Shown in pieces: positions 25,095 through 38,300 of a DNA stretch of 64,000 nucleotides. Both the position numbers and the translations under genes were made by a program. Source of the stretch: Atrichornis clamosus (Eukaryota; Chordata; Aves; Passeriformes; Menuridae); the NCBI GenBank assembly GCA_013400975.1, contig WBMZ01009031.1, positions 1 to 64,000 on the forward strand, written 5' to 3'. Positions within the stretch are counted from its first letter, which is position 1, and each line of letters begins with the position of its first letter. Below the pieces are notes generated by a model. That model searched no databases. It saw nothing but the letters and a program-made list of their open reading frames with translations, and had not been told where the DNA came from.

Positions 25095-27520
25095 AGGATG
25101 ATTAAACTGAGAACCTGTATCTGCAGCCAGAGGATATTGTCAAGGTTGACCTGATAATGCAGAAAATAGGGTATATATTAAATTTTCAGATGTACAGTAC
25201 TGGAAAAGATTGCCAGGGTGTTGGAAAAATAGGAATTCAAAGAACCCCTACTGAATGGGGAAGAAGATTGGAGAAACAGGATGCAATTTATAAGATATGC
25301 AAAAGAGTAAGTCTAGGAAAGAATTGCATATCAATTAAAAAAATATATGTCAAGTAGGTAATATAAGTGCACAACAGACCTGCGGATCAAAATCTGATTA
25401 ATATATGCAGAGTATCAGTTAACATTTTTTTACTGGAAAAAAATAAAAAGAAATAAAAAGGGTAAATAGCCTACCTATCCTATCCATTTCATCTGACTAA
25501 AGTGATCAGCCTCATCAGACAGGTGAACTAGATTCCATACGGATAACATAAAGGCCCATTAAAGACCGTAAAAGATTTTGTCCATGTACCTCTACATGCT
25601 ACATGATGCAATATTGACAAGATAATAAAGAAGTGATAGGGTTATATATTACAATAAAATAATAGAGAAGCTCTTCACCTATTTTGAAATTATCTAACAC
25701 CTGTTTTTAAAGTTTTTGACTTAAAAGAATAGAAAAGATAAATTGTGTTGTTTATGCTTCTTCCAACAGGCTTCAAGTTAAATCTGTACAATGAGGCAAA
25801 AACAGGTCCAATAAGCAAGCTGGGTCACTGGACCAGTCACCACCTCTATGGTTTTAAGGTAATCATAGTTACTGAATTTTTGTAATTTTTTATTTTCAGT
25901 CCAGGCTATCATAAGTCATCATGGCACTTTGAAGGCACTCTTCATCCTATGTGCCTTTCAATACCATATTCTGGACAGTGTCGTGTCCTCCTGCTCCCAC
26001 AGGACGTTCAAGTTCTGCCTCTGCACGTGCAATACCTGCGACCACTATGATGAGATACAACCACAATGACATAACATCAATTATTATATAAAATGGGTAT
26101 GAACAGTCTCTGACACCTGGCCTTGGGAAAAAAAAAATTGTCCTAGCCCCAACTCATAAAAATAGATTGAAGCTTCTTAAAAAGAGGCTTCAAAGACCTT
26201 TGGAAGGGCACATATGAACACAGAGTGCAGTGCTATTAAACAAAGTATGGTAAAGCCAATTTGATTACAGCCAAATGAATAAAGTTTTATGCAGCATTCA
26301 TTCCACAGGCTGTAGGTTTTCCATGTACAGATTAAGAGGAAAGGAATTTCAATAAAAATTGACTAAGAGAAAGGGAAAGTTCAGGCAGGAAAAAGGAAGT
26401 TGTCCTCTTTTGGTTTTAATCTGCCTATAAAAATAGATTCTCAGAAAAGGACTATAGTGTTATATTACTAGATCTTTAGGCATAACTGTCAAAAGTTAGT
26501 TAAATTAAGCAAAATGAAAGGAAAAAGAAGTCCTGACAAGAACAGCTACAGACTTATCTTAAGAACTTGATTTATATGTATGTAGAAGAAAAGTTATTTC
26601 ATCTATGAAAAATTCAAAACAAAAATAGATTCTTTCTCTGGTAGCTAATATAATTTAAGTAATTGACTCCCTCTGCATGCATAATAGCAAACCAGTTCTG
26701 GAGCATCAATTAAATTGATTCATGAATAAAAAAAAGGATGTTGCTATGTTTTTCTAATCTTAAAAAAACCCTCCATTATTCTCAGAAGAAGAAGGAAGAC
26801 AAAAATAAAACAGTAGGAAATTAAAACCTTAACATGCTTGCCATTGATACTAACATCCACTGTCAGCCTTGCTAAATCTTCAAACAGTAGATCTGAGACA
26901 TAAATATTTTAGTTCCTGGTAAAGTAAAATGAAAAATACCATTATCGATGACGCACTTGTGAATTTTGTAACATATTGTAATTTACATGTTTTCTAAAGA
27001 GTCCTCAGCCGAGATAGCATTTCTTCAATGGGATGCAAAATTACTGAGACATAAATCTCAAAAAATTAAATCCTTGACATTACTCAAACAGGTGCAGAAA
27101 TGAGATTAATTTATTAAAACACTTCAAAATAGCTGTGCCAAAAATAATACCATTTTTCAGATTCTTCATTAATGCACTAATGGACATGTCCACTAAATAT
27201 CGTTCTGGCTTAAAATCCACACCCTATGATTTAACGTAGTCAACTTGCTATAGAAACTTGCTGTCACAAAAAAAAGCTTTATTCAAGGAAGACAAAACAA
27301 CTAGGTGAAATAGGTTTAAACTGGTTAAATAATGATTTCCTGACTTGTTTGTACTTTGCTAAAGAAATATTTTCCTCATTAGTCTACCAAAGCTTTAAAT
27401 GAGATAAAATGTAAAGGGATATACTCATAAATGTTAATATTGAAAATTCAGGGATTATGTATTTTATTTATTTATTCATTTGGCTTTCTAAAAGACAAGG
27501 ACCAAATGTTTGGTTCTTCA
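25095..27520. other. AT-rich sequence with one exon-like candidate
   Basis: No repeat family is recognised. A GC-richer patch at about 25770-26060 is listed separately. The remainder is AT-rich with short A runs. Confidence 0.5.
25770..25858 (+). other. Exon-like segment (candidate, unrecognised)
   Basis: The segment follows 'TTATGCTTCTTCCAACAG' (good pyrimidine tract plus AG) and is followed by 'AAG|GTAATC' (acceptable donor). A single frame is open across it, containing 'NEAKTGPISKLGHWTSHHL'. A second acceptor-like site, 'TTTTTATTTTCAG', ends at 25900 and precedes a GC-richer stretch to about 26060, but the frame that would continue from this exon meets a stop there after four codons. The peptide is unrecognised. 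It could be an exon of an unknown or non-coding transcript, an old repeat, or chance. Confidence 0.2.
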
Positions 27521-27524
27521 TTGT

Positions 27525-28121
27525 AGTGTGTAGTATGGGTTTGCAAGCCAATTTTATTCTGGGCTGCATCAAGAGAGGCAGCAAGTCAAGGAAGTGATTG
27601 TCTGACTCCCCTTCCATGAGATTCCATCTGAAGTACGGTGTTCCACTCTGAGGACCCCAAAGTAAGAACAATGGGGACCTGCTGGAGAGAGTCCATAGGA
27701 AGGCCATGAAGATGGTCAGAGGGCTGAAGCACCTCTTCAATGAAGTCAGGGTGATAGAGTCGGGGTTATTCAGCCTGGACAAGAGAAGGCTCTGGGAAGA
27801 CCTTACAGCACCTTCCAGTACCTAAAGGGGCCTACAAGAAAGCTGGAGAGGAACTTTTTGCAAGGGCACGTAGTGATAGGACAAGGGGTATTGGATTAAC
27901 AGGTGTGGATTAAATACTGAGGAGGGATCCTTTACTGTGAGGATGACAAGCCACTGGAAGAGATTTGCCCGAGAAGCTGTGGATGACACATCACTGGAAG
28001 CCCTCAAGGGCAGTTTGGATGGGTCCTCGAGCAACCTGATCTGGTGAAAGGTGTCCCTTGGATTTGGATTATCTGATATTTGATTATCCCTTCCAAACCA
28101 AACCATTCTAAGATTCTAAGT
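27525..28121 (+). mobile_element. CR1 LINE 3' end, 5'-truncated
   Basis: A plus-strand CR1 copy of about 600 bases. Recognisable blocks in order are 'TTTGCAAGCC', 'TTATTCTGGGCTGCATCAAG', 'GGAAGGCCATGAAGATGGTC', 'TACCTAAAGGGGCCTACAAG', 'GCACGTAGTGATAGGACAAG', 'ATCCTTTACTGTGAGGATGA', 'GAGCAACCTGATCTGGTGAA' and the tail 'CCATTCTAAGATTCTAAG' at 28104-28121. Point changes and small deletions are spread along it. Minus-strand frames at 27468-27782 and 27822-28106 are shadows. The copy starts downstream of the RT catalytic region, so it has no coding capacity. Confidence 0.88.
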
Positions 28122-31100
28122 TTTTATTGTTCTGTGAAAAAGTACATTTAGCATCTTTCTTGTCCATTTCCTATACATTACCAATGAAGTAATTATTCCC
28201 TAGAGGTTATTGCCTTCAAGAGTTTCATGTTGTTTGACCAAGATTTAAATTCTTTCTTTCTGGTAAAAAAACAACTCTAGTCTTCCAGTCAGGAATTCTG
28301 AAAACATTGAACAAGGCAATTTTGAAAACTGAATTTCAGGGGAACTTCTATATCTTAGTCTTCTCCACCATTTGGTCTCTCCAGGAATTGGCAGATTGCC
28401 TCATTTGTTTTGTTTTCTCTGAAATGACTGCAGTACTACAAAACTTAGCATTGCTTCTGGGCTTCATGTTTAGAAATCACAAGGATCAGTTAATCCTTGA
28501 GATTAAAAAACAATAAAGTATTGTTCTTTTCTGCTGTTTTCAGGAGCTCAAACCCATAATTTCTTTTGCTTCATTGTTTTCACTGTAGTGGAGTATAGAT
28601 ACATCTAGCAGTAATATATGCATGTTGGAGAGCTGGTGATTAAAACATAACTTGTTGACTAGTTAGACTCATGACATAAAGTTTGGAAAAGTGTAACTTA
28701 CTGTTTCTTCCATGGCTAGGACTAGCCTAAATTTAAAACACCTACTTTAATAATTTATTATTGGTTCATTTAATAAAATTAAAATTAGGAGAAATTCCAC
28801 AGAAAAAAAAAGAGAAAAATAGAAAATAAAAATAAAACCTGGAAGTATTCTCCACTTTTGATTTATGTCAGCAGGGTTGAAGTATTTTGTACGTTAATAT
28901 TTTTTAACACAGGATCTTCCCACACATAGGAGTGGGGACAGGGGGAAGCATCAGATTTTCTAATTTATCTTTGATTCACCTAAGAGACTAGCTGCAATTG
29001 AAAATATGATTATGTGAAACAGTTATTTGTCTCTCTGGGCTCAGAAATTCTTTTCTAACCAGACACATCCCATAGATTGCCTGAATTTAAATGAAACATT
29101 AGAAGAATGGGTCAGCACAGCAGACACTTCCAGACCTTAAGTGCTCTTGATCTGAATCATTCCTTCATGAAAGCTTATTTTCCCTCTCTCTTTCTTGGGG
29201 CATCATGTCGCTAATTTACATATCTTTGCTTGTCCTGACATTCACTGTTCTCACATCTCCATGTAACTGATCAGTTCTTGGCAGCTACTTTATGATGTTC
29301 ATGATCCCAGAGTATCATCAACACTAAACCCAGAATTCAATCAAGCAGCAAATTTACTGTCTGGATCAGGCTAAGCAGATTAGGTGCCCTCTCCATAATA
29401 AAAACGTGAAGGGTTGCCATAGACAAACAACACCAAATGCAGTTCCTGCCAATGAATTTTCATTCAGATTCAGTGGTTCTCAAACAGTAAAAGCTGGCTA
29501 AACAGCACGTCTCTATTTATATTTTGTAATGGGAATTTTAGGAAAGCGTCCAATGTGTATTATACGGGCTAAAGTACATTTTGGCTTTGTCTTCATAATC
29601 TAGGGTCAAACTGTGCAATGCAATCAGGGAGCAGTAGTAGTTTAAAAGGGAATTTGGGAGAGATGACTGAAGGATGTAAAATCTTTTATGAGAAGCTTTA
29701 ATACGCTAATTTGGTATCATTACAATCAAAGCATACAGTGCATGCTGGGTTTGTGCTAAAGACGTGATAGTTTGATGGGGACAAGTGCTGGAAGGAAGTT
29801 GTTGACATTAGTAAAGGATGCAATGCTGTAAGCAAAGTTAGGGGAGGCGGCTGCACGGCAGGAAAAGAACTGCAAATTCTGCCATGGACATCCTAGAATC
29901 ATTTACTCTCTGTGAAGCTATGCCTGTTGCTTACTCACTGCAAGGTGGGGCCAATGCTTTTGAACTGGTGTAGTTGTTGTACAAGGATGATGTGGTGTTG
30001 CAGATGGGGTGTTTGTTATAACACCGATGTATTGCATCTTTTACAAAAGGCAACATTTGTGGTGATTCAGGTCTTTGAAACAGGGTTGTCATTCACTGTC
30101 TGGTTGGTGATGGCCAGTCTCCATCACGTGTCAAAACAAAGGAGTCTCTGACTAAGTGATGAGACTTCCTGAACTGCAGCTCTGGAGAGTTCTTTATCCA
30201 GTTGTCCCATACCAACTGTGACTATGGCAGTTTATGCATGATCTGTTTACGCTGACTAGCTTAAACTACTTGCAAACCATATCCCAACTACTCCATACCC
30301 TAATTAATGTATCTTAAATTCTGCAACAGGCTGTCCTCTGTGCCCATTCCTGACTATTTACATATATTTCATATATCCACAGTTTACTCAATTCTGCAGT
30401 AGTAACAACCTTCAGAAGTCCCTGAGACAGCCAGATTCTTCTCTCAGCATTCAAACGTCTATTAATGAGTCTATTCAGAGCAGGGACTGCCTGGAGGGAG
30501 TCTTCAGGGCTGGCTGAAATTCCCACCTTGAGAACTCCTATAACACTAAGTCAAACACTTTTCTGTGGAGATGGTTAGTACTTCAGTTAACCACATATCT
30601 CGAGTCTATTTATTGCCTAAAAGAAGTTTTTAGATCACCCAAGGAAATGATGACTAAATGTGTTAGGTATGCATGCAAGGACAACCCTGATACCCTGCTA
30701 CCCCATGATTGCAATCATGTAGAAAACTTGAATTCTGTGCTGGTATTAGAAATACGAGTTAAAATGTGTAGAGATTTTATTAAAAAGAGCATGAGAAATA
30801 AGAGAACAGGCTGTCAGGAGAGTGTCTCTTTTCTTTGCCCGTAGCCTGCCCCATGCAAAGTTTCCCTTGCACATTGTCCCCTAGTTCTTCCTACTCCACC
30901 AAACAGCCATTGTCCTCTGTGTTACCTCACTTTACCTGAGCAGCTGAGCTAACCCAGCTGAGCTCACATGGCTGTTCCATCTAAAACTCCGTATGACTTA
31001 CACATTGTGAAATATTGTCTAAAAGACTAGGAGGACATGACAAAGAACTATGTTGTGTTGCTCCACTGTGGACCACATTGGCACCGGTGCCTAAGCTACT

Positions 31101-33420
31101 GGTTTTAAATTATGTGCTAGGCAGACATTCCTCCAGCTGGCTACCAAAATATTTTTCAATAGGTTGTTCCAGAGTCATAGTTTTCTATAACCTATAGGAG
31201 AGCTAGTCAAGACTTGTTTAAAAATATGATCATTTTCCTGAAGACAACTTATTGTCAAATTAGCTGCCAATTAACTCAATAGAATCACTACAGCCAGTTT
31301 GAACAACCTCCAAATCTTGGTCCCGTTTCACATGTGTGTAGTTTACCCTAGAATACCTCTAATGGTACAGATTGAATTTTTGCAAATCTCCAAAACTGGC
31401 TTTTAAATTTCTTCAAGGGATCTCACTTCAAATTATCTGACTTTAAATTATCTGATCTTGCAGAATAGAAATCAGGTCCTTGTTGAATGCAAAAAGTTAC
31501 AGATATTTGTTGATATAATTTGACTTAAGTTATCATATGTCTCATGAACATCTACTTTTGATCTTAATTAGACCCTCTTTTAACTTACTAGAGAGAAATA
31601 AATTACTCTATAGAGTTCAGAGGTTCAGATTTAGATATCTGTCATACAAAAAAATTAACTGTAATTTTAAAGTGTCATTTTACTTCCTTAGCTAAAAAAC
31701 AGCTACAGATTAGCTCTGAGGTAAACACATAGGATATGGATATCTAAAGGTGACAAAATGTCCCACCTTTCCTGGTAAGAATATATGTAGACTGAAAATA
31801 GATAGCTTATCATCAGAACCCTATTAATGCAAATTAAGGTGGCTATTCCTGTACTTTTGTTTGGAAAGCTGCAAACACTAGAAAGTTGCTATTCAGCAGC
31901 ATTTAGAAGAAAAAAAAAACAAAACAAAGCCAAGCCCTAGGAAAAACTAATTTTTGAAAAAGAAATTACTTTTTGAAGCAATTTTCATACCTAAAGGGCC
32001 TACTTTTATTAACTTTATAATATGCTCACAGAAACATTAATCTCTGTAAAAATGATATAATGAAGAAGATTATATTTCATGCTGTGATCTTTACAGTAAA
32101 AATAATAAGAAAAAGGAAATGGCAAAATCCAACAGATACTATGACAAAATATGAATCTTTCTGTTTTAAGTACTCAGTATACTATTTCCAAAGTATGATA
32201 AACTAATTTTTTAGATAACAAATAAAAGGCTACATGTCAGTGAGAATTATTCTTAGGCCAAATTTCATTTTGCAACCCTGGACCATTTCACCCAGAGGGT
32301 TATTTAAAGGAAAAGGGAGGGAAAGAATTGTATAATGCAAAAAGAATATTATTTCCTGTCCTCTCACCGTACTAAATAAATCAGCTTAATATAAAAATCT
32401 GTCGTGCACTGTTCTGGCAAAAAAAAAAAAAAACTTCAAAAAAATAAGACATTAATAGAAAAATTTTATCCTACAAGGTGAAAATTTGGAAAAGCAGATT
32501 TGGAAATGTGGGAAGCAGGACTAATCCATCACGAAACTTGGTATTTAATTCATAAGAAAGGGGAAAAACTTGAGTTATACATAAAAATTTTGTGGACAAC
32601 CTCAGGCACAGTACTCAAAAACAGTTTAGATTTTAAGATTCTTGAAAGGCTTATTACTGGTGTTGTGATTCTAAATAGAATCAAGTTGTCCAGGCTTTTC
32701 TGTTTATCCTTGCTCCTGTTTAGGTGTAGTTTCAGAGAAAACTATCTGGAAACTGATGTGGTAATAGGATTAGAAATTTCTTCATTTTCCCCTCTGACTG
32801 TTTTCTATGAGCCAGGTTAGGACGGCATAAAAACTTGAAAGAAATAGCATAAGCCAGAAAAGCAGAGCTGAGTACAAGAAGCCAGAATGTCGGGAAGTGA
32901 CGTGTGAAGGAGGGTGTAGATGTGTAGGTCACTGCTGCTCTTCAGTGTACATCTGGGGCCTTGGAAGCTTTACTCTCCTACTTGGAAGCATTTAGTCACC
33001 AACACAGAAACTCACAACAGTCACAATGGTGAGCACTAGGTCAGAAAAACAGCCAAGAGAAAATTCCAAAGAGGATTGTGTCTGAGAATCTTTCTATATT
33101 CACTCTCTGCACTTTTCTCTTCAGAGATATCACAAGCACCTTTTTGTTGAAGGGGAACAGGACCTGCAATGACTTTATCCACATATTTTGGGTTGTTGTA
33201 TGTTGTTTTTGTTTCCTTGAAATTTAAGCAAATTGAGGATGTAGATGCTGATTCTGCCTTTTGAATGGCAGTCTACTGGCAGAAAACTTTTGGAGAAAGA
33301 GGAAAACAAAGTTCATTCTCCTTGTATTGAGGAATACTAACACATTTCTGCTACCTGCTGGAGAAGTACCCTAGTGACCAGATTTCAAACTATTAAAAGA
33401 AGATTCAACCCTGGGCCATT

Positions 33421-33550
33421 TAGGGAAAAAAAAAAAAAAAAAAAGAAAAAATGTCTGAAAAAAAAGACCCCAAAAGCCAAAATAAAAAACCCAAACAAAC
33501 TAAAAATTCTACCACCCCTGAACTAAAAATGAACACCAACAAAAGCCCCA
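33421..33550 (+). repeat. A-run followed by A/C-rich tract
   Basis: A run of about 18 A residues near 33426 is followed by sequence dominated by A and C (AAAGACCCC, AAAACCCAAACAAAC, ACACCAACAAAAGCCCC). Its composition matches the tract at 17.2-17.4 kb but it is not tandemly organised. Confidence 0.65.
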
Positions 33551-35273
33551 TAATCCTTTGAGGCAGCTACTCCTGGAGATATTTCAGTCTCTGTCTTTCA
33601 GCTGGACAGAACACCTGGACCTGGTAAGAGCAACTAAGCTATAAAATGAAGTGGAGTTTGAGATTTTGTGGTTAAATAACTGGAAGTACTGCCATTGCAC
33701 CATTTGAGTGATTTTGATTTATTACTTCAAGGGTTCTAACTCACCCTCTATCTTACAACTCCAAGTTGTGAACCTCGATTCCATTTCAGAAAATATTTAG
33801 GAACTATCATTCTTTACTAGAGCTGACTCAAAGGCCAGGAAATTTTGCTATATTGATTTATTTTGTTCCCTCTTTTCCGTTGTTTTTTTTTATGAGAACA
33901 TTTGGTAAAAATAATAGAAGACTATAAGGCTTGACAGTCAGCAAAAACAAAAAAAAAAAAGAGAAAGAACAATAGTTTAAAAATAAAAGAAATAAATGTG
34001 GAGCAACTCTTGTTTTTATTATGGATATTTACTTTGTGGTAACCTGCATGAAAATAATTCCCTAATGTACTGAAATCTTTATGATCTGAAGTGCTGTCAT
34101 CGCTCAGTCATTTGTTGTGTTAACTGTTGAAAAGAAACTGTCTTCACATTCAAAGAAAAATTTTTCAACAATTATTTATGCCTACTACATAATATATATA
34201 GTAATAATAATTAAAAAATTTAACCTTTTTCTCTCCTTGTCACAATTTCAATAAAATCATGTTAAAGACAAAAAAGGGAAAATCAAGTTATTGCACATGT
34301 TTTTGGTTTCTCTGTCATGTGCAGGAGTAGAATCCATCTAACATGAATATATCGACAGTTTATGGCCATTAGGAAAATGGTTTGTTCAATACTTCTAAAA
34401 AGTGTTTATTTTTGGAAAGGCCATATTTTAATTACAAATCCAGAAATTTTGATTTCCCTGTGTTACTTTATGCTAAAGGTTATTTCAAAATGGAAAGAAT
34501 AGAAAGAAGACACAAATCTCAGCGATAGAAGGAAGTTGGTTCATTTTGCATTTAAAGTGTAAAATGATAAACTGCAGGTCTTTTATAATACTGCATTGTG
34601 TATTTCAAATTTTTGCCATTGTACAGAAAAAACAGGAAATACTTAGGAAAGGGAAATAAAACTAAGATCAGAGATCATAGTTTTAAGTGAATTTTGAATA
34701 TATTTCTACCAATGTTTTGGAGCTCAGTTTTGTGCTTTTAAAAAAAGACATAAAGTTTTGCCCAAATATTGTTTTCTGGATAATATAAAACAGATTTCTG
34801 CTCCATTGCCAGATAGAAATACTTCATTAAATTTTGCTGTGGTGTATATTAGGTGGCATATTAACCATTCAATTTTATTGGTGCATCAAGAAAATAATTT
34901 TCCCCTCACAAAAAAAGGTCATATCTATTGAGTCTGAACTGAAGATCACTGTGAATAATTTATTTTTTCAAAATCAGTGGTAAGACTAAATAAGGAGAAA
35001 GTAGAAATTTGTCTAACTGCCTTCAAATTAAGAAACTCTTCTGAACTGTTTCTTAAAATTTATCACCTACTATGCATAATAGTCTTTTCTGATTCTGCCT
35101 CTCCAGTCTATCTTACCTTTCCTTTTAGCTGTTCTTGAGTGCTTCATTCAGAATTTTTTGCTATATTTTTGACAAAAAAACCCCCAGTATTATGAAATGG
35201 AAAGAAATTGTTTTCCTTGGAAACATTCAACTGATAATAATAATCTTCCTAAGCATACATTTAAACTTTGGCA

Positions 35274-35330
35274 CTTTTTTCTTTTTTTTCTCTTTTTTTT
35301 TTCTTTTATTTTTCTTTTTTTTTTCTTCCT
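35274..35330 (+). repeat. Polypyrimidine (T-rich with C) tract
   Basis: About 57 bases of T with regularly spaced C and a single A. The F-rich plus-strand and K-rich minus-strand open frames here are artefacts of it. Confidence 0.8.
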
Positions 35331-38300
35331 GTAATAGGAAATGGAAAACAATGACACTAAGCACTTCCAGTATCCAATATATTTTTGAGAAATTATTGAA
35401 TATGAAGTCAAATATTTCCGTTTATTGTAAGAACAGACAAATTTCACTCTTTTGAGGAGAAGTTCAGATTCACAAAATAGGACTTTAGATCTTGTTTAGC
35501 TTGGATAAGAATTAGATCAATGAAAAGCTCTTGAGAAAAGTTTAAAGCAAGCAATGTTAACTTTCCCAGGTGTTGTTAATACAGTCTTGATTAACTCGAG
35601 ACAGCTTGATATTGTTGAGCCAAAATAAGGGTGGACCCTCCACGGCACCTTCCCATGGCATGTGGGAAGCTTTCTAATCAACAATAGAGCACATGCTTCT
35701 TCCTTCTTTTCATGAAGTAAAGTGGGAAAAATGTTATCTGCCAGCTGTAGGAAAACCTTTAGGTATCAGATAAGTTTAATGTGTTCAGTCAGAAAACCAC
35801 TGTTCACCTACTTTGCAAATTAAGAGAAATAATTAATAAATAAAAAACCAAACAATGTAAGATAAGAAGGTGGTGAAGGGTTTAGGTTTGTAGCATAGCT
35901 GTGGCAGACCTCTAGATAGATCTTGTGCTCTTACAAGGAGAGGAAATGTATTGCCTGTTTGTAAGTTAGGGTAATATGGGCAGGATAGAGTCTATTTAAT
36001 ATAGGCATACAACCTAGGCAACACTTAAGAATAAAGCACTTAAGAAAACAACCCACATGCGGAAAATGCCTAAATCATTGATTGAGATGGACAAAGGTAA
36101 CTGTCTTTCAGAGCCTCTAACAAGATTTTTCTCACCTAGCCTAGGTGCTAGCCTCAATAGAGATGAAAGTCCAATTTATTACATAAGTTGAGTAGTCCAA
36201 TCCTTATCCAGAGTCTGTTAATTTTTATAAATAAAGACTTTTAATTATATAGCTATTACTGAAACCCGTAAGTCAATTAATTCTTCATAGCAATAAAGTT
36301 CTTCTGTATGAAAATACAGGTCTGCATTGCACTGAGCCAGGCAGCTGTTCTTAGAGTTATACAACATGGCAGGATGTAAGGATTTTTATACATTACAAAA
36401 ATGAAGAAAAATGGAAGGTAACCTTCCATTAGGAAGACTATACATGGAGTCAGGCAAAATAAGAAGGAGGAAAAATCAACAACAATTTTACCCAACTCCT
36501 GCATGGCAGGGTGTTTCTGTAAACTGAAATATTAGGTAATATTGCTCACCTTTAAATTCTCTTCTGTGGAAACTAAAATAGGTTGTCACCATGTCATATG
36601 CTTCCAGCAGAGGTGGTGGTAAACTGCAGCTGTAGTCTTCAGCTTCTCTAGTCTTATGTTAAAAACATCGAAGCTAAACCAGGCTGTTATTTTTGTTTTC
36701 ATCTTTTTTTCTTCTATGCCCATTGCTAAAGGTTGTTTATGGTGTATGTACTCTTTTTGCAAAGGTAGCAGAAATCAGGAATTTTATTAAAGGAAAAAGA
36801 AAGGACTTTTTACTTAAATTTCTTCTCCTATAATTCAGCATAAATTTAAATAAAAAAATTAACTGACCAAAAAGTGAAGCAGAATGGATTTTTTTCTCTA
36901 AATAAAAGAAGTGAATGCTTTTTTAAAATTGTGAATAGCTATATACAATGAAAAAAAACCTATCCTAGATAAGAGTGTTAATTAAAATTTTAATTGTGTC
37001 TGTATGAGTTACCAAGGGCAGAAGAAAAATCATATACAGAACATTGCCTGATGTTTTGGGTTTATTTTTTTATTCTTTTAGTCTTATTTTCCCCTCACTT
37101 CTGTTCTTTTTTAACTGTTTCTGGAAGCTTGTTCAGCTAAACTGGAGAGTGCAAGAGCATCCCCTGCAGGAACATTTCAGCCCACACTGATTTTCTCTTT
37201 TCTATGGTGTTTTTTCTTCTGTTAATTTGTATTCATCTTGCATGGTGCACAGTAATTGTGTCTAGAGAATTAGAGAGGGATGGCTATTGCAGTGGTAATA
37301 GAATTACTATCAGTGTTCTAAGCTGGTAAAAGGATTGTGAGTTTCAGTCAGAGGATTTAAAAACACATGCTGAAATATATATCAGGATCTCTTGTCTGCA
37401 GCACTACTTATAGATGTATTTTTCTTTGGAGTTATAAGTAGGATGGTTTAAAGTCAGTAAATGTTGCTAAAAAAGATGATACTAGAACTCTCTGAAAAAA
37501 CACCTTTAGGTTTGTACATTACAACATATAAATGTACACACATTCTGAAATGATCAAACTGACTCCTCAAGTGCCCTTGAATTCAGTGGGAACTTATTCA
37601 CTGTCTACAACAGTAGTTACTCGTTGTTATTTTATATCACTCTTCTTTTTCTTCCAATATGTTCTTTCTGACTTAATCTCCCCTGCCTTCTTTAAATAAA
37701 AGGGAAAAGAGGAAATTTGTCATAATTAAATGTCAACATATTATAGATATGGTCAAAAATTCTGAGCCATGTGTTGCTTTAAAAAGTGAACACATAAAAA
37801 TTAGTATATGGGAAGCAATTTTCAAATCCTGCTACAAGTTCTATGGATTTTATGATATCCTGAAAGTAATGGTTTAATGAGCACATATATAGTATTAAAA
37901 ATTTTAGTAATCTATACTATAAAAATTAACAGTAAAAACCAGACAAATTGTGTCTTTGACTTTTGAGGTGTTGATATTCTACCTATAAGAACTAACCTGT
38001 AAATCTGTAAACTGGGCTTCACCATAAGATGGCAGAAAGAAATTTGAACTATTTCACCTTATTTCTGCAGAACGATCCATTCTTTCAGTTTAACTATAGC
38101 TTCTCTGAAATTTGTGCTCATACAAACAACATGAATCAAATTAATTTGTAGAAAATTACTTCATGTTGGTTTAAGCAGGAATTGGTTGCTTAACTGGGTA
38201 TTTTCCTCTCCTTTTCCTGAATACTTTAGAAAGCCAAGGTCCCATGTACAGTAGAATTACATAGCAATGCCTGATAATGATCTGGGACTTGAAATGGAAT

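Noticed and set aside
35135..35455. 106-codon frame with a poly-F segment and a K-rich frame opposite
   Set aside because: Caused by a polypyrimidine tract; both strands open at once shows composition, not coding.
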